A stretch of DNA of 64,000 nt from CAZHLD01 sp964533185 (GTDB taxonomy: Bacteria; Acidobacteriota; Terriglobia; Acidiferrales; UBA7541): contig CAZHLD010000002.1 in the NCBI GenBank assembly GCA_964533185.1, positions 1 through 64,000 of the forward strand, given 5' to 3'. Below are positions 8,437 through 17,153 of the stretch, in pieces. Both the position numbers and the translations under genes were made by a program. Numbering within the stretch: position 1 is the first letter of the stretch; each line of letters opens with the position of its first letter. The notes under the pieces were generated by a model, which was given only the letters and a program-made list of their open reading frames with translations, had not been told where the DNA came from and searched no databases.

Positions 8437-9219
8437 ATGGCATACGAGAATCTGATTTACGAGAAGAAAGATTCGATCGGATACATCACATTCAACCGGC
8501 CAAAGGTGCTGAACGCGCTGAACCGGAAAACGATGGAAGAGCTAGGCGACGTTCTTGCCGCGGCGCGCGACGATGAAGGTGTGCGCGTGCTCATCCTGAC
8601 CGGGGCCGGGGAGAAAGCCTTTGTGGCCGGCGCCGATATCGGCGAACTAGCCCAGCGCACGCCGGTGGACGGGAAAGAGTTCTCGATCTTTGGTCAGGCA
8701 GTGATCCACCGGCTCGAGACGCTCGGCAAGCCTTCCATTGCGGCCATCAACGGATTTGCGCTGGGAGGCGGGTGCGAGATGGCGCTGGCGTGCTCGATTC
8801 GGCTGGCCAGCAAGACGGCGCGGTTGGGTCAACCGGAAGTCAAACTGGGCATCATCCCCGGCTACGGCGGCTCGCAGCGCCTGGCACGGCTGTGCGGAAA
8901 AGGTGCGGCGCATGAGCTGTGCCTGACGGGCGAAATGATTTCCGCCGAAGAGGCCATGCGCATCGGGCTCGTGAACCACGTCTATGAGCCCGCGGAGCTG
9001 ATGCCGGCTGCCGAGGCGATGGCCAGGAAAATCGTCGCTAATGCGCCGCTGGCCGTGAAGTTTGCGATGGAAGCGGTGGCACACGGCATGGAGATGCCGC
9101 AGGAGGAAGGACTGTTCCTGGAGGCGACACTCTTCGGCCTGTGCTGCGCGACCGAAGATATGCGCGAGGGCACAAAGGCCTTTCTTGAAAAGCGACCGGC
9201 GCAATTTAAAGGGAAGTAG
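8437..9219 (+). CDS. crt: Enoyl-CoA hydratase (crotonase)
   Basis: This 260-residue enzyme hydrates trans-2-enoyl-CoA to 3-hydroxyacyl-CoA. The oxyanion-hole sequences AFVAGADIGE and ALGGGCEMALAC and the two catalytic glutamates (in GGGCEMALAC and GQPEVKLGI) are visible, and the family loop IPGYGGSQRLARL follows. The start MAYENLIYEKKDSIGYITFNRP fits family N-termini. It completes a thiolase-dehydrogenase-hydratase set on one strand. No acyl-CoA dehydrogenase is seen nearby. Confidence 0.94.
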   Translation: MAYENLIYEKKDSIGYITFNRPKVLNALNRKTMEELGDVLAAARDDEGVRVLILTGAGEKAFVAGADIGELAQRTPVDGKEFSIFGQAVIHRLETLGKPSIAAINGFALGGGCEMALACSIRLASKTARLGQPEVKLGIIPGYGGSQRLARLCGKGAAHELCLTGEMISAEEAMRIGLVNHVYEPAELMPAAEAMARKIVANAPLAVKFAMEAVAHGMEMPQEEGLFLEATLFGLCCATEDMREGTKAFLEKRPAQFKGK

Positions 9220-9229
9220 AGGAAGTAGA

Positions 9230-9252
9230 GGAGAGCCGCTCGCAGCGGGCTC
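9230..9252. other. Hairpin between crt and ribH
   Basis: The sequence gagccgct-cgc-agcgggctc can fold into a stem of about eight pairs with a bulge and a three-base loop. No T run follows it, so it is not a standard terminator. Confidence 0.35.
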
Positions 9253-9274
9253 CGCCCCGTTTGCTATTCCCAAG

Positions 9275-9832
9275 ATGATACACGCGAAGACACAAGCTCA
9301 GACGAAACAGATGCGCGGAGGCTTGAGCGCCGCCGGGCTGCGCTTTGGGATTGTAGTGAGCCGGTTCAACAGCTTCATCACTGAGCGGCTGCTGTTGGCC
9401 GCGCTGGAGGCGCTGGAGGGCGCTGGAGCGGATGCGAAATCGATTGACGTGGCCCGCGTGCCGGGATCGTTTGAGATTCCGCTGGCGGCGAAGAAAATGG
9501 CCGAGTCGCGCAGGTACGACGCGGTCATCGCCGTCGGCTGTGTTCTGCGCGGCGAGACCTCCCATTACGACTACATCTGCTCGGAGGTGGCGCGCGGCTG
9601 TCAACTCGCGCAGATGGACACAGGCGTGCCCGTCGTCTTCTGCGTTCTCACATGCGACACGCTCGAGCAGGCCATTGATCGCGCGGGGCTCAAGGGCGGC
9701 AACAAGGGCTTCGAGGCGGGGCTGACGGCGGTGGAGATGGCTACGCTTGCGCGGAAGATTTCCGCCGTCGGGCATACGGCACGAAACGGATCCGTTTCGT
9801 CGCGGCCAAAGCGCCGCGCGCGGCGCCGCTAG
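9275..9832 (+). CDS. ribH: 6,7-dimethyl-8-ribityllumazine synthase
   Basis: This enzyme makes lumazine from the ribitylamino-uracil precursor and a four-carbon phosphate in riboflavin synthesis. The 185-residue product shows the family segments IVVSRFNSFITERLL, VPGSFEIPLAAKKMA, AVGCVLRGETSHYDYI (with the conserved histidine) and GVLTCDT-like FCVLTCDTLEQA. ATG at 9275 is used; ATG at 9311 is an alternative that would give a more typical N-terminus. The C-terminus carries an arginine-rich tail. The stop codon ends one base before the nusB start. That pairing of ribH and nusB is common in bacteria. Confidence 0.95.
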   Translation: MIHAKTQAQTKQMRGGLSAAGLRFGIVVSRFNSFITERLLLAALEALEGAGADAKSIDVARVPGSFEIPLAAKKMAESRRYDAVIAVGCVLRGETSHYDYICSEVARGCQLAQMDTGVPVVFCVLTCDTLEQAIDRAGLKGGNKGFEAGLTAVEMATLARKISAVGHTARNGSVSSRPKRRARRR

Positions 9833-9833
9833 C

Positions 9834-10250
9834 ATGGCCCTGCGGCGCAAGGCGCGGGAGTTTGCCCTCCAGATGCTCTTCCAGTGGGAGATCGGCAAGC
9901 AGGAGGTGGGTCAAATCGAATTAGGATTCTGGAAAAACGCCCGCGCAGAAAAGAATACTCGCGTATTTGCAAACCAGCTTTTCGAGGGTGCTGTGGCTGA
10001 GTCCGCGGCCCTCGATGAACTGATTACGCGTCACGCCGAGAACTGGCGCCTTGAGCGCATCGCTGCCATCGACCGCGCTATTCTGCGCCTCGCAGCACAC
10101 GAACTTCGCACCGGGAAGACCCCGCCCAAGGTGGTCATCAACGAGGCCATTGAGCTGGCCAAGAAATTCTCTTCCGAAGACGCTGCACCGTTCATCAACG
10201 GCATCCTCGACGCCATCCACAAATCACTGCCGGCCAAGTCGTCGGATTAG
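9834..10250 (+). CDS. nusB: Transcription antitermination factor NusB
   Basis: NusB binds boxA RNA with S10 and helps RNA polymerase read through rRNA operons. The 138-residue all-alpha protein begins MALRRKAREFALQMLFQWE and contains RIAAIDRAILRLAAHEL and VVINEAIELAKKFSSEDAAPFINGILD, which are diagnostic. It starts one base after the ribH stop and is very likely co-transcribed with it. Length is typical. Confidence 0.96.
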   Translation: MALRRKAREFALQMLFQWEIGKQEVGQIELGFWKNARAEKNTRVFANQLFEGAVAESAALDELITRHAENWRLERIAAIDRAILRLAAHELRTGKTPPKVVINEAIELAKKFSSEDAAPFINGILDAIHKSLPAKSSD

Positions 10251-10264
10251 GTTTTCAGGAAAAG

Positions 10265-10293
10265 GAAATTCGAAACTGGAAACTCGAAATTCG
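10265..10293. repeat. Intergenic GAAAyTCG element, copy 2
   Basis: This copy lies just after the nusB stop. It matches 8386-8414 at 26 of 29 positions. A possible short stem (agacg-tccgg-cgtct) lies about 30 bases further right, followed by a T-rich run, and may end the nusB transcript. Confidence 0.7.
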
Positions 10294-10352
10294 CCCGCAC
10301 CGGTGTCTGTCGAAGACATCTAGACGTCCGGCGTCTGAGCGAATTTCGGTTT

Positions 10353-11234
10353 TTATGCTTCGATGTGGCCTTCAAGGATGCAGACGGCGGCGCCGCTGAC
10401 CCGCGGCACCAGTTTTCCACGCACAGACTGCACTTCGACGTGGATGCGGCTGGGCCGCCCCATTTCAACGCCCTGCTGAATTTCGAGATGCTTTCCAGTG
10501 GCCAGCCGATTGTGGCGCACCAGATAGGCGCCGAGCGAGCCGGCGGCAGAGCCGGTGGCGGGATCTTCGTAAAGCTCCCAGGGGATCATCCCGCGCGCAC
10601 AGGCTTTGCCGGGCCGGCCCAGCGCGAAGCAGTAGGCCACCACGCCGTGATTGGAGAGCAACTTCTTCAGCGCGTAGATGTCCATCAGTATGCGCGGCAG
10701 TGCGGAGCGCTTGCGCAGTGGCACCATCAGGTTGAAGACGCCCGTTGAGACGTACTCAAGCGGCAGCGAGGAATCGAAGTCGCGGGGCGAGAGGCCCAGC
10801 GAGCGGGCAAGCCGCGTGGGGTTAAGGCGTGCCGCGCGGAACTTTGCGGGCTTCTGCGTCATGGTCACCTGGTAGGGGCGTCCGTTGTGGAAGGCAATCT
10901 CGACGGGCAAAGTGCCCGCGCCGGTCTGTTGCCAGACGTGCACGGCTCCCTCCTGTGCCGGCACCACGCCCAGCTCGGCCAGCAAGTACCAGGTCCCGAT
11001 GACGGGATGGCCGGCCAGCGGGAGCTCGCGCGTAGTGGTGAAAATGCGCAGACGAGCGAGGGCTTTGTTGTTGGTTGGCTTCTGAACGAAGACGGTCTCG
11101 GAAAGATTCATTTCGAGCGCGATGGCCTGCATGCGCGCGGTCGAGAGGCCGTCGCCGTCAGTGATGACCGCCAGTTGGTTGCCGGCGTACGGCGTATTCG
11201 TGAAGACATCGAGCTGATAGATGCGGCGTTTCAC
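10353..11234 (-). CDS. PhzF-family isomerase-like protein
   Basis: PhzF proteins share the diaminopimelate-epimerase fold and include isomerases of small metabolites. The product of 293 residues shows the conserved glutamate in MNLSETVF, the family segment FTTTRELPLAGHPVIGT and YEDPATGSAAGSLGAYL. A GTG start at 11234 is preferred because ggagag lies upstream at a good distance; an ATG 12 codons earlier is possible. Substrate cannot be predicted. It lies 40 bases downstream of the cupin gene on the same strand. Confidence 0.87.
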   Translation of the reverse strand: MKRRIYQLDVFTNTPYAGNQLAVITDGDGLSTARMQAIALEMNLSETVFVQKPTNNKALARLRIFTTTRELPLAGHPVIGTWYLLAELGVVPAQEGAVHVWQQTGAGTLPVEIAFHNGRPYQVTMTQKPAKFRAARLNPTRLARSLGLSPRDFDSSLPLEYVSTGVFNLMVPLRKRSALPRILMDIYALKKLLSNHGVVAYCFALGRPGKACARGMIPWELYEDPATGSAAGSLGAYLVRHNRLATGKHLEIQQGVEMGRPSRIHVEVQSVRGKLVPRVSGAAVCILEGHIEA

Positions 11235-11274
11235 GAGACGACTCTCTCCGGGCCGCAATCGAGGCGGCAAGCAG

Positions 11275-11658
11275 TCAGATGCGTTCCAGCGTTTCCACCG
11301 TGCGTTCGTTTCTCAGGTTGCCGGTGTTCAGCGTGGACTTGGGCTCGAGCAGAACCACGTGGACTTCGTCATCGGCCACCGGCAGGTGCTCGACGCCGCG
11401 CGGCACCACCAAGAACTCCCCTTCGCGGACCACGACATCCTTGTCGCGAAACCGCATGCGCAGCGTGCCCTTCACGACGAGAAACAGCTCATCCTCATGC
11501 TCGTGGTGGTGCCAGAGGAACTCCCCTTTGAGCTTCACGACTTTAACGAAGGAGTCGTTGAGCTCGCCCACGATCTTCGGGTTCCAGTAGTCCGCAACTT
11601 GCCGGAGCTTCTCGGAGAGATTGACGGCCTGCACGTGGCTTTCTCCGGGCGTAAGCAT
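11275..11658 (-). CDS. Small cupin-domain protein
   Basis: The 127-residue product is a single-domain cupin. The metal-binding motif is visible as FLWHHHEHEDELFLVVKG, followed by GEFLVVPRGVEHLPVADDE. Such proteins bind a divalent metal and may act as isomerases, dioxygenases or sensors. ATG at 11656-11658 gives the N-terminus MLTPGESHVQAVNLSEKL; longer frames run back into the phosphomannomutase gene. The neighbours are sugar-phosphate enzymes, but this alone does not establish its substrate. Confidence 0.82.
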   Translation of the reverse strand: MLTPGESHVQAVNLSEKLRQVADYWNPKIVGELNDSFVKVVKLKGEFLWHHHEHEDELFLVVKGTLRMRFRDKDVVVREGEFLVVPRGVEHLPVADDEVHVVLLEPKSTLNTGNLRNERTVETLERI

Positions 11659-11702
11659 AACTCGAAAGGGGCAGCAGAGAAAACAAAGGAAAGAGTGTGC
11701 GG

Positions 11703-13112
11703 CTAGAGCTTCTGGACGAGGGCGCTGACTTCGTCGAGGAGGCGGCGAGTGGTCTCGGGCCGGGTGGTCTCGGAGTAGATGCGCAGCACCGGCTCGGTGC
11801 CCGAGCCACGGACCATCACCCAGCCGATTTCGCCCAGATAAACCTTGATGCCGTCGAGGTCTTCGCGCCGGACGACAGGCCAATCCAAGAGGCGCTTCAG
11901 CTTTCCGTTGGCGAAGTGCTCCAGAGCTTTTTCTTTTTGACCCGGTTTGAGCTCGAGGTCCACACGGCCATAGTGGTGTTCGCCGTATTCAGCGTGGAGC
12001 TGCCGCACCAGCTCGCCGAGCGTCTTGCCGTGCCAGGCCATCAGCTCGACCAGAAGCAGCGCCATCACAGTGGCGTCGCGCTCGGGCAGGTAGAGCTTGC
12101 TGCCAATGCCGCCGGACTCCTCACCGCCCAACAGGATGTCGTTCTCGAGCATCAGCTCGCAGATGTATTTGAAGCCGACCGGCACCTCATACACCTTGCG
12201 GCCGTATTTCGCAGCGATTTTGTCCACCATCTTTGTCGCGGTGAACGTCTTGGCCACGTCGCCTGGGATCTGCCGGGTGCCGGCCAGGTGCCAGAGCAGC
12301 AGGGAGAAAATCTGGTGCGGAGTGACGAAGGTGCCGTCGCGGTCCATCGCGCCAATGCGGTCGCCGTCGCCATCGGCACAGAGGCCGGCGTCGTAACCGC
12401 CCTTCAGGACGGCCTGGCGGAGTGCTTCGACGTGAGGCTCGATCGGTTCGGGATTGACACCACCGAAGAGCGGGTCGCGCGTGCCGCGGATTTCGTCGCA
12501 GGCCACGCCGTGACGCGTCATTAACTCGCGGAGCAGGCCGCGTGCGGCGCCGTGCATCGGGTCTACCACATAGCGCATTTTTGCGGCGCGGATGCGGTCC
12601 CAGTCCACCAGCTTCTGGATCGTCTCGAGATAGGGCGTGAGGATGTCGAGCGGTTGCAAGAGGTCTTTGCGCGGCGGGAGCACGGGCACGCCGTCGCGCA
12701 GGACGACCTTCAGTTCTTCTTCCACCTTCGCGACGATCGACGGAAGCGCTGAGCTGCCGTAGCTGGCCTTGAATTTCACCCCGTTCCATTTGTAGGGGTT
12801 GTGGCTGGCCGTAATCATGATGCCGCCGACCGCGCCGCGCTGCTTGACCAGCAGCGAGAGCGCAGGCGAAGGGCAGGCCTTTTCCGCCAGCCAGACCGGC
12901 GTGCCGGTCATGGCCACGGCCTCTGCGGCGACGCGGGCGAAGTTCTCCGAGCCGAAGCGCGTGTCGTAGCCGACCAGCACGCCCTTCGCTGGCTGTTCGT
13001 GCCGCACGATGTAGCGAGCGATGGCGTAGCTCACCGTACGGACATTCGCGTACGTGTAGTCCTCCGCGATTACGCCGCGCCAGCCATCGGTGCCAAATTT
13101 GATGTTACTCAC
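11703..13112 (-). CDS. Phosphoglucomutase/phosphomannomutase family protein
   Basis: This 469-residue alpha-D-phosphohexomutase interconverts sugar 1- and 6-phosphates. The N-terminus KFGTDGWRGVIAEDY, the phosphoserine loop GIMITASHNPYKWNG, the metal loop DGDGDRIGAMD, the sugar-binding EESGGIG and the phosphate-binding RGSGTEPVLRIYSE are all intact. It sits beside mannose-1-phosphate guanylyltransferase and mannose-6-phosphate isomerase, which suggests a role in GDP-mannose supply, though glucose phosphates are equally possible substrates. Confidence 0.93.
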   Translation of the reverse strand: MSNIKFGTDGWRGVIAEDYTYANVRTVSYAIARYIVRHEQPAKGVLVGYDTRFGSENFARVAAEAVAMTGTPVWLAEKACPSPALSLLVKQRGAVGGIMITASHNPYKWNGVKFKASYGSSALPSIVAKVEEELKVVLRDGVPVLPPRKDLLQPLDILTPYLETIQKLVDWDRIRAAKMRYVVDPMHGAARGLLRELMTRHGVACDEIRGTRDPLFGGVNPEPIEPHVEALRQAVLKGGYDAGLCADGDGDRIGAMDRDGTFVTPHQIFSLLLWHLAGTRQIPGDVAKTFTATKMVDKIAAKYGRKVYEVPVGFKYICELMLENDILLGGEESGGIGSKLYLPERDATVMALLLVELMAWHGKTLGELVRQLHAEYGEHHYGRVDLELKPGQKEKALEHFANGKLKRLLDWPVVRREDLDGIKVYLGEIGWVMVRGSGTEPVLRIYSETTRPETTRRLLDEVSALVQKL

Positions 13113-13163
13113 GGGAAAGAAGTATAAGCGAAGCGGTTTGTACCGAGAAGGAGGGAGATTCTA

Positions 13164-14273
13164 TCAGAGCAACCGCTTGAGTCGTTTCTCTTCCAGCCAT
13201 TTCACGATTTTTCCGACGTCCTGAGCACGGTCGCGCGGGCAAATGAGCAACGCGTCCTTCGTTTCAACCACGACGAGGTCGCGCACGCCGATGGCGGCCA
13301 CAAATTTCTCGGGGCTCCAGAGGAAATTGCCAGCGGCGTCGAGTGCGTAGCTGCTGCCCATTGCTACATTTTCACCGGGCCTCCTGGCGAGCAGCTCGTA
13401 CACGGCCGCCCAAGAGCCGATGTCGCTCCAGCCTACCTCGGCGGGGAGGACAAACACGCACGGTGCGCCGCGCTGCCGCGTGGCCGGCTCCATGATGGCG
13501 TAGTCCACGGAGATGTTTTCGAGCTTTGGGTAGATGTGTCGCAGGGATTTTGCGTAGCGCGGCGTGCCGATGTCTTCGGCCAGTTGAAGCAGTGCATCGT
13601 GCGTGGCTGGCAGGAAGCGCCTCAGGTTGTCGAGAAACGTCGAGACACGCCCAAAAAACATCCCGGCGTTCCAGTAGAAGCGGCCCGAGGCCACGTACGA
13701 GCGCGCCCGGGCCAGCTCAGGCTTCTCCGTAAATCGCCGCACGGCGAAGACCGGAAAGCCAGCCGAGCGCGACTGCCGGCCCTGCCGCTCGATGTATCCG
13801 AAGCCGGTATCCGGCCGCGTGGGCGGGATGCCCATCACCACGAGGTTTTCTCCCTCAGCGGCTTTGCGCAGAGAAGCTTTGATCAACTGCACGTATTTTC
13901 GCGGCAGCGCGATGTAGTGGTCGGCAGGCAGCACGGCCATCAGCGCATCGGGTGATGTGTGCACGATGTGGATGGCGGCGAGGCCAATTGCGGCAGCGGT
14001 GTTGCGGCCCATCGGCTCGGAAAGCACGCGAGTTGCTGGCAAGCGCGGAATCTGCTTGCGGACGGCAGCGGCCTGCTCGTCGTTGGTGACGATCCAGACG
14101 CGGGAGAGCGGAAAGGCGGGGGCGATGCGGTCGATGGTCTGCTGAAGCATGGTGCGGTCGCCGACGATGTTGAGAAGCTGCTTGGGGGTGCGGGTGCGGC
14201 TGCGCGGCCAGAAGCGCGTGCCGCGGCCGCCGGCGAGGATAACCGCATGTGCTTCGGGAAGACGTCGGCTCAT
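13164..14273 (-). CDS. manC: Mannose-1-phosphate guanylyltransferase
   Basis: The enzyme makes GDP-mannose from mannose 1-phosphate and GTP. The 369-residue protein starts MSRRLPEAHAVILAGGRGTRFWPRSR, containing the nucleotide-binding GGRGTRFWP. It continues with MAVLPADHYI, TGFGYIERQ and RFTEKPELARA, all typical of the family. It has no fused isomerase domain. Its ATG overlaps the TGA of the upstream isomerase gene in an ATGA arrangement, so translation is probably coupled. Confidence in GDP rather than another nucleotide rests on the family match and the mannose neighbours. Confidence 0.9.
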   Translation of the reverse strand: MSRRLPEAHAVILAGGRGTRFWPRSRTRTPKQLLNIVGDRTMLQQTIDRIAPAFPLSRVWIVTNDEQAAAVRKQIPRLPATRVLSEPMGRNTAAAIGLAAIHIVHTSPDALMAVLPADHYIALPRKYVQLIKASLRKAAEGENLVVMGIPPTRPDTGFGYIERQGRQSRSAGFPVFAVRRFTEKPELARARSYVASGRFYWNAGMFFGRVSTFLDNLRRFLPATHDALLQLAEDIGTPRYAKSLRHIYPKLENISVDYAIMEPATRQRGAPCVFVLPAEVGWSDIGSWAAVYELLARRPGENVAMGSSYALDAAGNFLWSPEKFVAAIGVRDLVVVETKDALLICPRDRAQDVGKIVKWLEEKRLKRLL

Positions 14274-15319
14274 GAGTACACCAGTCGCGACCACTCGGAT
14301 TCGCTGACGCGCCGCTCCGCAAGCCGTCGGGCGAACTCTTGCAGGTTGGGGACATACGTCCGGAGCATGGCGGATGGGCTGGCTGCTCTGAGCAGATAGG
14401 TTCCCAGCGCAGAGGGCAAGAACCACACCTGGCCGGCTGAGTAGTCTGCGGAGACTGCCGCGGCTTCCAAAGTGCCGGTGCCGGAGAGAATGATGAGTAG
14501 CTCGAAGCTCTCCGGCGAAGTGCACCCAGCAACGTGGCAGTCAAACTCCCATTTTTCTGTGGCGAAGTAGCGGCATGCGACGTAGTAGGTTTCCGCGACT
14601 GGACCGCGAGCAATGCGCACCGGAGCCATCTTCCCGCCGAGCTGTTCGCCGAAGCGCATCACATCGAGCGCCTGCTGGATGTGCAATTGCCGCGGCTTGC
14701 CCTCCGGGGTCAGCCGGTTGTAATCGAAGACGCGGTAGGTGAGGTCCGAATTCTGCTGAATTTCGCAGAGCACCAGGCCGGGCCCGATGGTGTGCGCCAT
14801 ACCAGCCGGCACAAAGATGACGTCCCCGGCCTTCAGTGGCACGCACTCCAGGCATTGTTCGGCTGTACCTTCGGCAATGGCCCGGCGAAACGCGTCGGGC
14901 GTGACCTCTCGCTTCATCCCGACCATCACCTCAGCGCCTTCACGGGCCGCCATCGCATACCACATTTCGGTCTTTCCCCGACCGCCGGCGGCGGCTTCAT
15001 GGCGGCGGGCGTAGTCGTCGTCGGGATGCACCTGCACGGAGAGTTTGTCTTCGGGGAAGATGAACTTGACCAGCAGCGGGATAGACTTTTCGCCCTCTGT
15101 GCGATAGCCCTTCCACTCCGCCGGCATCGCGCGCCAGGCCTCGCCGATTTTGCGGCCTGCGAGTGGCCCCGCGGCGAAGCAGCAGTCGTCGCCGGTCAAC
15201 CAGACTTCGCCGATTGGCTCCGGCAGTCCGATTTTCTCCGGGAAGAGAGGCGCAAGCGAGCGGGTGCCCCAGATGCGCGGCACAAAGAAAGGTTCCAAGC
15301 GGGCGGGGACGGGCTTCAC
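14270..15319 (-). CDS. manA: Mannose-6-phosphate isomerase, class I
   Basis: This zinc enzyme converts fructose 6-phosphate to mannose 6-phosphate. The 349-residue product contains the zinc-binding and active-site segments LSVQVHPDDDYARRHE and KTEMWYAMA, then GDVIFVPAGMAHTIGPGLVLCEIQQNSDLTYR, typical of the class. A GTG start at 15319 is chosen. It overlaps the stop of the aminotransferase gene by four bases (GTGA), while a longer frame to 15892 merely runs over that gene. Together with the next two genes it can lead from fructose 6-phosphate to GDP-mannose. Confidence 0.91.
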   Translation of the reverse strand: MKPVPARLEPFFVPRIWGTRSLAPLFPEKIGLPEPIGEVWLTGDDCCFAAGPLAGRKIGEAWRAMPAEWKGYRTEGEKSIPLLVKFIFPEDKLSVQVHPDDDYARRHEAAAGGRGKTEMWYAMAAREGAEVMVGMKREVTPDAFRRAIAEGTAEQCLECVPLKAGDVIFVPAGMAHTIGPGLVLCEIQQNSDLTYRVFDYNRLTPEGKPRQLHIQQALDVMRFGEQLGGKMAPVRIARGPVAETYYVACRYFATEKWEFDCHVAGCTSPESFELLIILSGTGTLEAAAVSADYSAGQVWFLPSALGTYLLRAASPSAMLRTYVPNLQEFARRLAERRVSESEWSRLVYS

Positions 15320-16506
15320 GAGTCGTGTTCGGCGGCGGCCAGGAAACGAGCCAGGCGACGCAAGCCTTCCTCGATGCGCTCGAGCGAGGTTGCATAGGAA
15401 AAGCGCAGGAAGCCCGGCGCGCCAAACGCATCGCCCGGGACAACCACCAGATGCTCGCGCTCGAGCAACTGGCGCGCGAGGGTGATCGTATCGTTGGCGC
15501 CATTGTTCAGCCGCGCGGTGAAATTTGGAAAGGCGTAGAAGGCGCCCTGGGGTTCGGTGCATGAGATCCCGGGAAGGGCGCGCAGTCCCTCGAGGATCCG
15601 GGCGCGACGTCGCGTGTACTCGGCCAGCATCGCAGCCACGGAATCCATCGGCCCGCGCAGCGCCTCGAGCGCGGCGTGCTGCGCAATCGAAGTGGGATTC
15701 GAGGTGGACTGGCTCTGCAATTTGAGCATCGCGTCCACCAGCGGCTTCGGCGCCAGCGCGTAGCCCACGCGCCAACCGGTCATCGCAAAAGTTTTGGAGA
15801 GCGAGCCGACCACAATCAGGTGCGGTTTCGAGTCCGGGAGTCCTGCGGCGGAAAAGGGCTGCGCGGGCGGGTAAACGAAATGCGAATAGCACTCGTCAGT
15901 CAGCAGCCAGATGCCGCGCCGCCGGCAGACTTCGAAGATCCGCGCAAACTCATCGGGCGGAATCACGGCGCCAGTAGGATTGGAAGGCGAGTTGACAATC
16001 AGCACCTTCGTCCGCGGGCCGAGGGCCATTTCCACCTGCGCGGCGCGCAGGCAGAAGCCGTCGGATGGCTCTGTGTTCAAGTAGACCGGCCGGCCGCCGG
16101 CGTACTTCACGATGTCAGGGAAACTCACCCAGTAGGGCACGGGGATGATGACTTCATCGCCGGGCTCGATCAGCGCGTTGATGGCGTTGAAAATGGCGTG
16201 CTTGCCGCCGACGCTGACGATGCATTCGGCGGGCGTGTACGAGGAACCGAACTGCGCGGCGTGCCAGTCGCAGATGGCTTCGCGCAACGGGGCAATCCCC
16301 TCCGTCGAGGTGTACTTGGTGAAGTTCTGTTCGATGGCGCGGATGGCCGCGCGCTTGATGTTCTCCGGCGTGGGGAAGTCCGGCTCACCTGGGCCAAAAT
16401 CCACGACGTCGATCCCGCGGGCCTTGTAACGTTCGGCTTCAGCAAGGACGGCCAGAGTAGGGGAAATCGAAATGCGGTTGATGCGTTCGGCGAGTTGCAG
16501 GTCCAT
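15316..16506 (-). CDS. Class I pyridoxal-phosphate aminotransferase (aspartate aminotransferase-like)
   Basis: This 396-residue aminotransferase probably acts on aspartate or related amino acids. The fold-type I features are present: VDFGPGEPDFPTP, NSPSNPTGAVI, TDECYSHFVY and the PLP lysine in SLSKTFAMTGWRVGYA. The substrate arginine is in FLRFSYATS near the C-terminus. The start MDLQLAERINRISISPTLA is typical of the I-beta subgroup. It is between coaD and the mannose genes on the minus strand. Substrate specificity is not settled by sequence. Confidence 0.9.
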   Translation of the reverse strand: MDLQLAERINRISISPTLAVLAEAERYKARGIDVVDFGPGEPDFPTPENIKRAAIRAIEQNFTKYTSTEGIAPLREAICDWHAAQFGSSYTPAECIVSVGGKHAIFNAINALIEPGDEVIIPVPYWVSFPDIVKYAGGRPVYLNTEPSDGFCLRAAQVEMALGPRTKVLIVNSPSNPTGAVIPPDEFARIFEVCRRRGIWLLTDECYSHFVYPPAQPFSAAGLPDSKPHLIVVGSLSKTFAMTGWRVGYALAPKPLVDAMLKLQSQSTSNPTSIAQHAALEALRGPMDSVAAMLAEYTRRRARILEGLRALPGISCTEPQGAFYAFPNFTARLNNGANDTITLARQLLEREHLVVVPGDAFGAPGFLRFSYATSLERIEEGLRRLARFLAAAEHDS

Positions 16507-16516
16507 ATCGTTCCGC

Positions 16517-17005
16517 TCAGGGCACTTTGGATCGCAGACGTTGTTCGACCACCGGGGGTACCAAGCCCGCGATGGATCCGCCCAGTCGGGCGATCTCCCG
16601 TACCAATTTCGAGCTCAGGTAGCTGTAGGCTTCGGCCGGCATCATGAAGACGGTCTCGATCTGCGACTCCAGCTTCCGGTTCATGAGCGCCATCTGCAGC
16701 TCGTACTCGTAGTCGGAAATGGCCCGGATGCCGCGCAGGAGGACGCGCGCATTTCGTTTCCGCGCGTAGGCCACCAGCAAACCGTCGAAGACGTCCACTT
16801 CGACGTTGGACCACGGGCGGGTGACTTCGCCGAGCATTTCCACGCGTTCGGAGAGCGAGAAGAGCGGCTCTTTCTCGAGGTTGCGCAGAATGGCCACGAT
16901 CAGGCGGTCAAAGATTTTCGTGCCGCGCTCAATCAGGTCCAGGTGACCGTTGGTGACCGGGTCAAACGAGCCCGGATAGATGGCGACGATGGGATTCTTC
17001 TGCAT
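16517..17005 (-). CDS. coaD: Phosphopantetheine adenylyltransferase
   Basis: CoaD transfers AMP to 4'-phosphopantetheine in coenzyme A synthesis. The 162-residue product contains AIYPGSFDPVTNGHLDLIER with the nucleotide-binding TNGH, then LLRGIRAISDYEYELQMALMNRKL and SYLSSKLVREIA. The ATG giving MQKNPIVAIYPG is used because it yields the normal length; an ATG seven codons earlier is possible. It lies 10 bases from the aminotransferase gene and leads the minus-strand block. Confidence 0.95.
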   Translation of the reverse strand: MQKNPIVAIYPGSFDPVTNGHLDLIERGTKIFDRLIVAILRNLEKEPLFSLSERVEMLGEVTRPWSNVEVDVFDGLLVAYARKRNARVLLRGIRAISDYEYELQMALMNRKLESQIETVFMMPAEAYSYLSSKLVREIARLGGSIAGLVPPVVEQRLRSKVP

Positions 17006-17153
17006 CGGCCCGGCGTTCACCCCCATTCTAACTCAGTCCGCTCCCCGTCAAAGACGGAAAATCGTGGTCGGCCGCAGTAACTGTTCCCCAGCAGGGCGCG
17101 GAGGCCGCGGTTGACTCGCCATGACCCAGGGCGAATAATCGCGGCGTCCCTCG

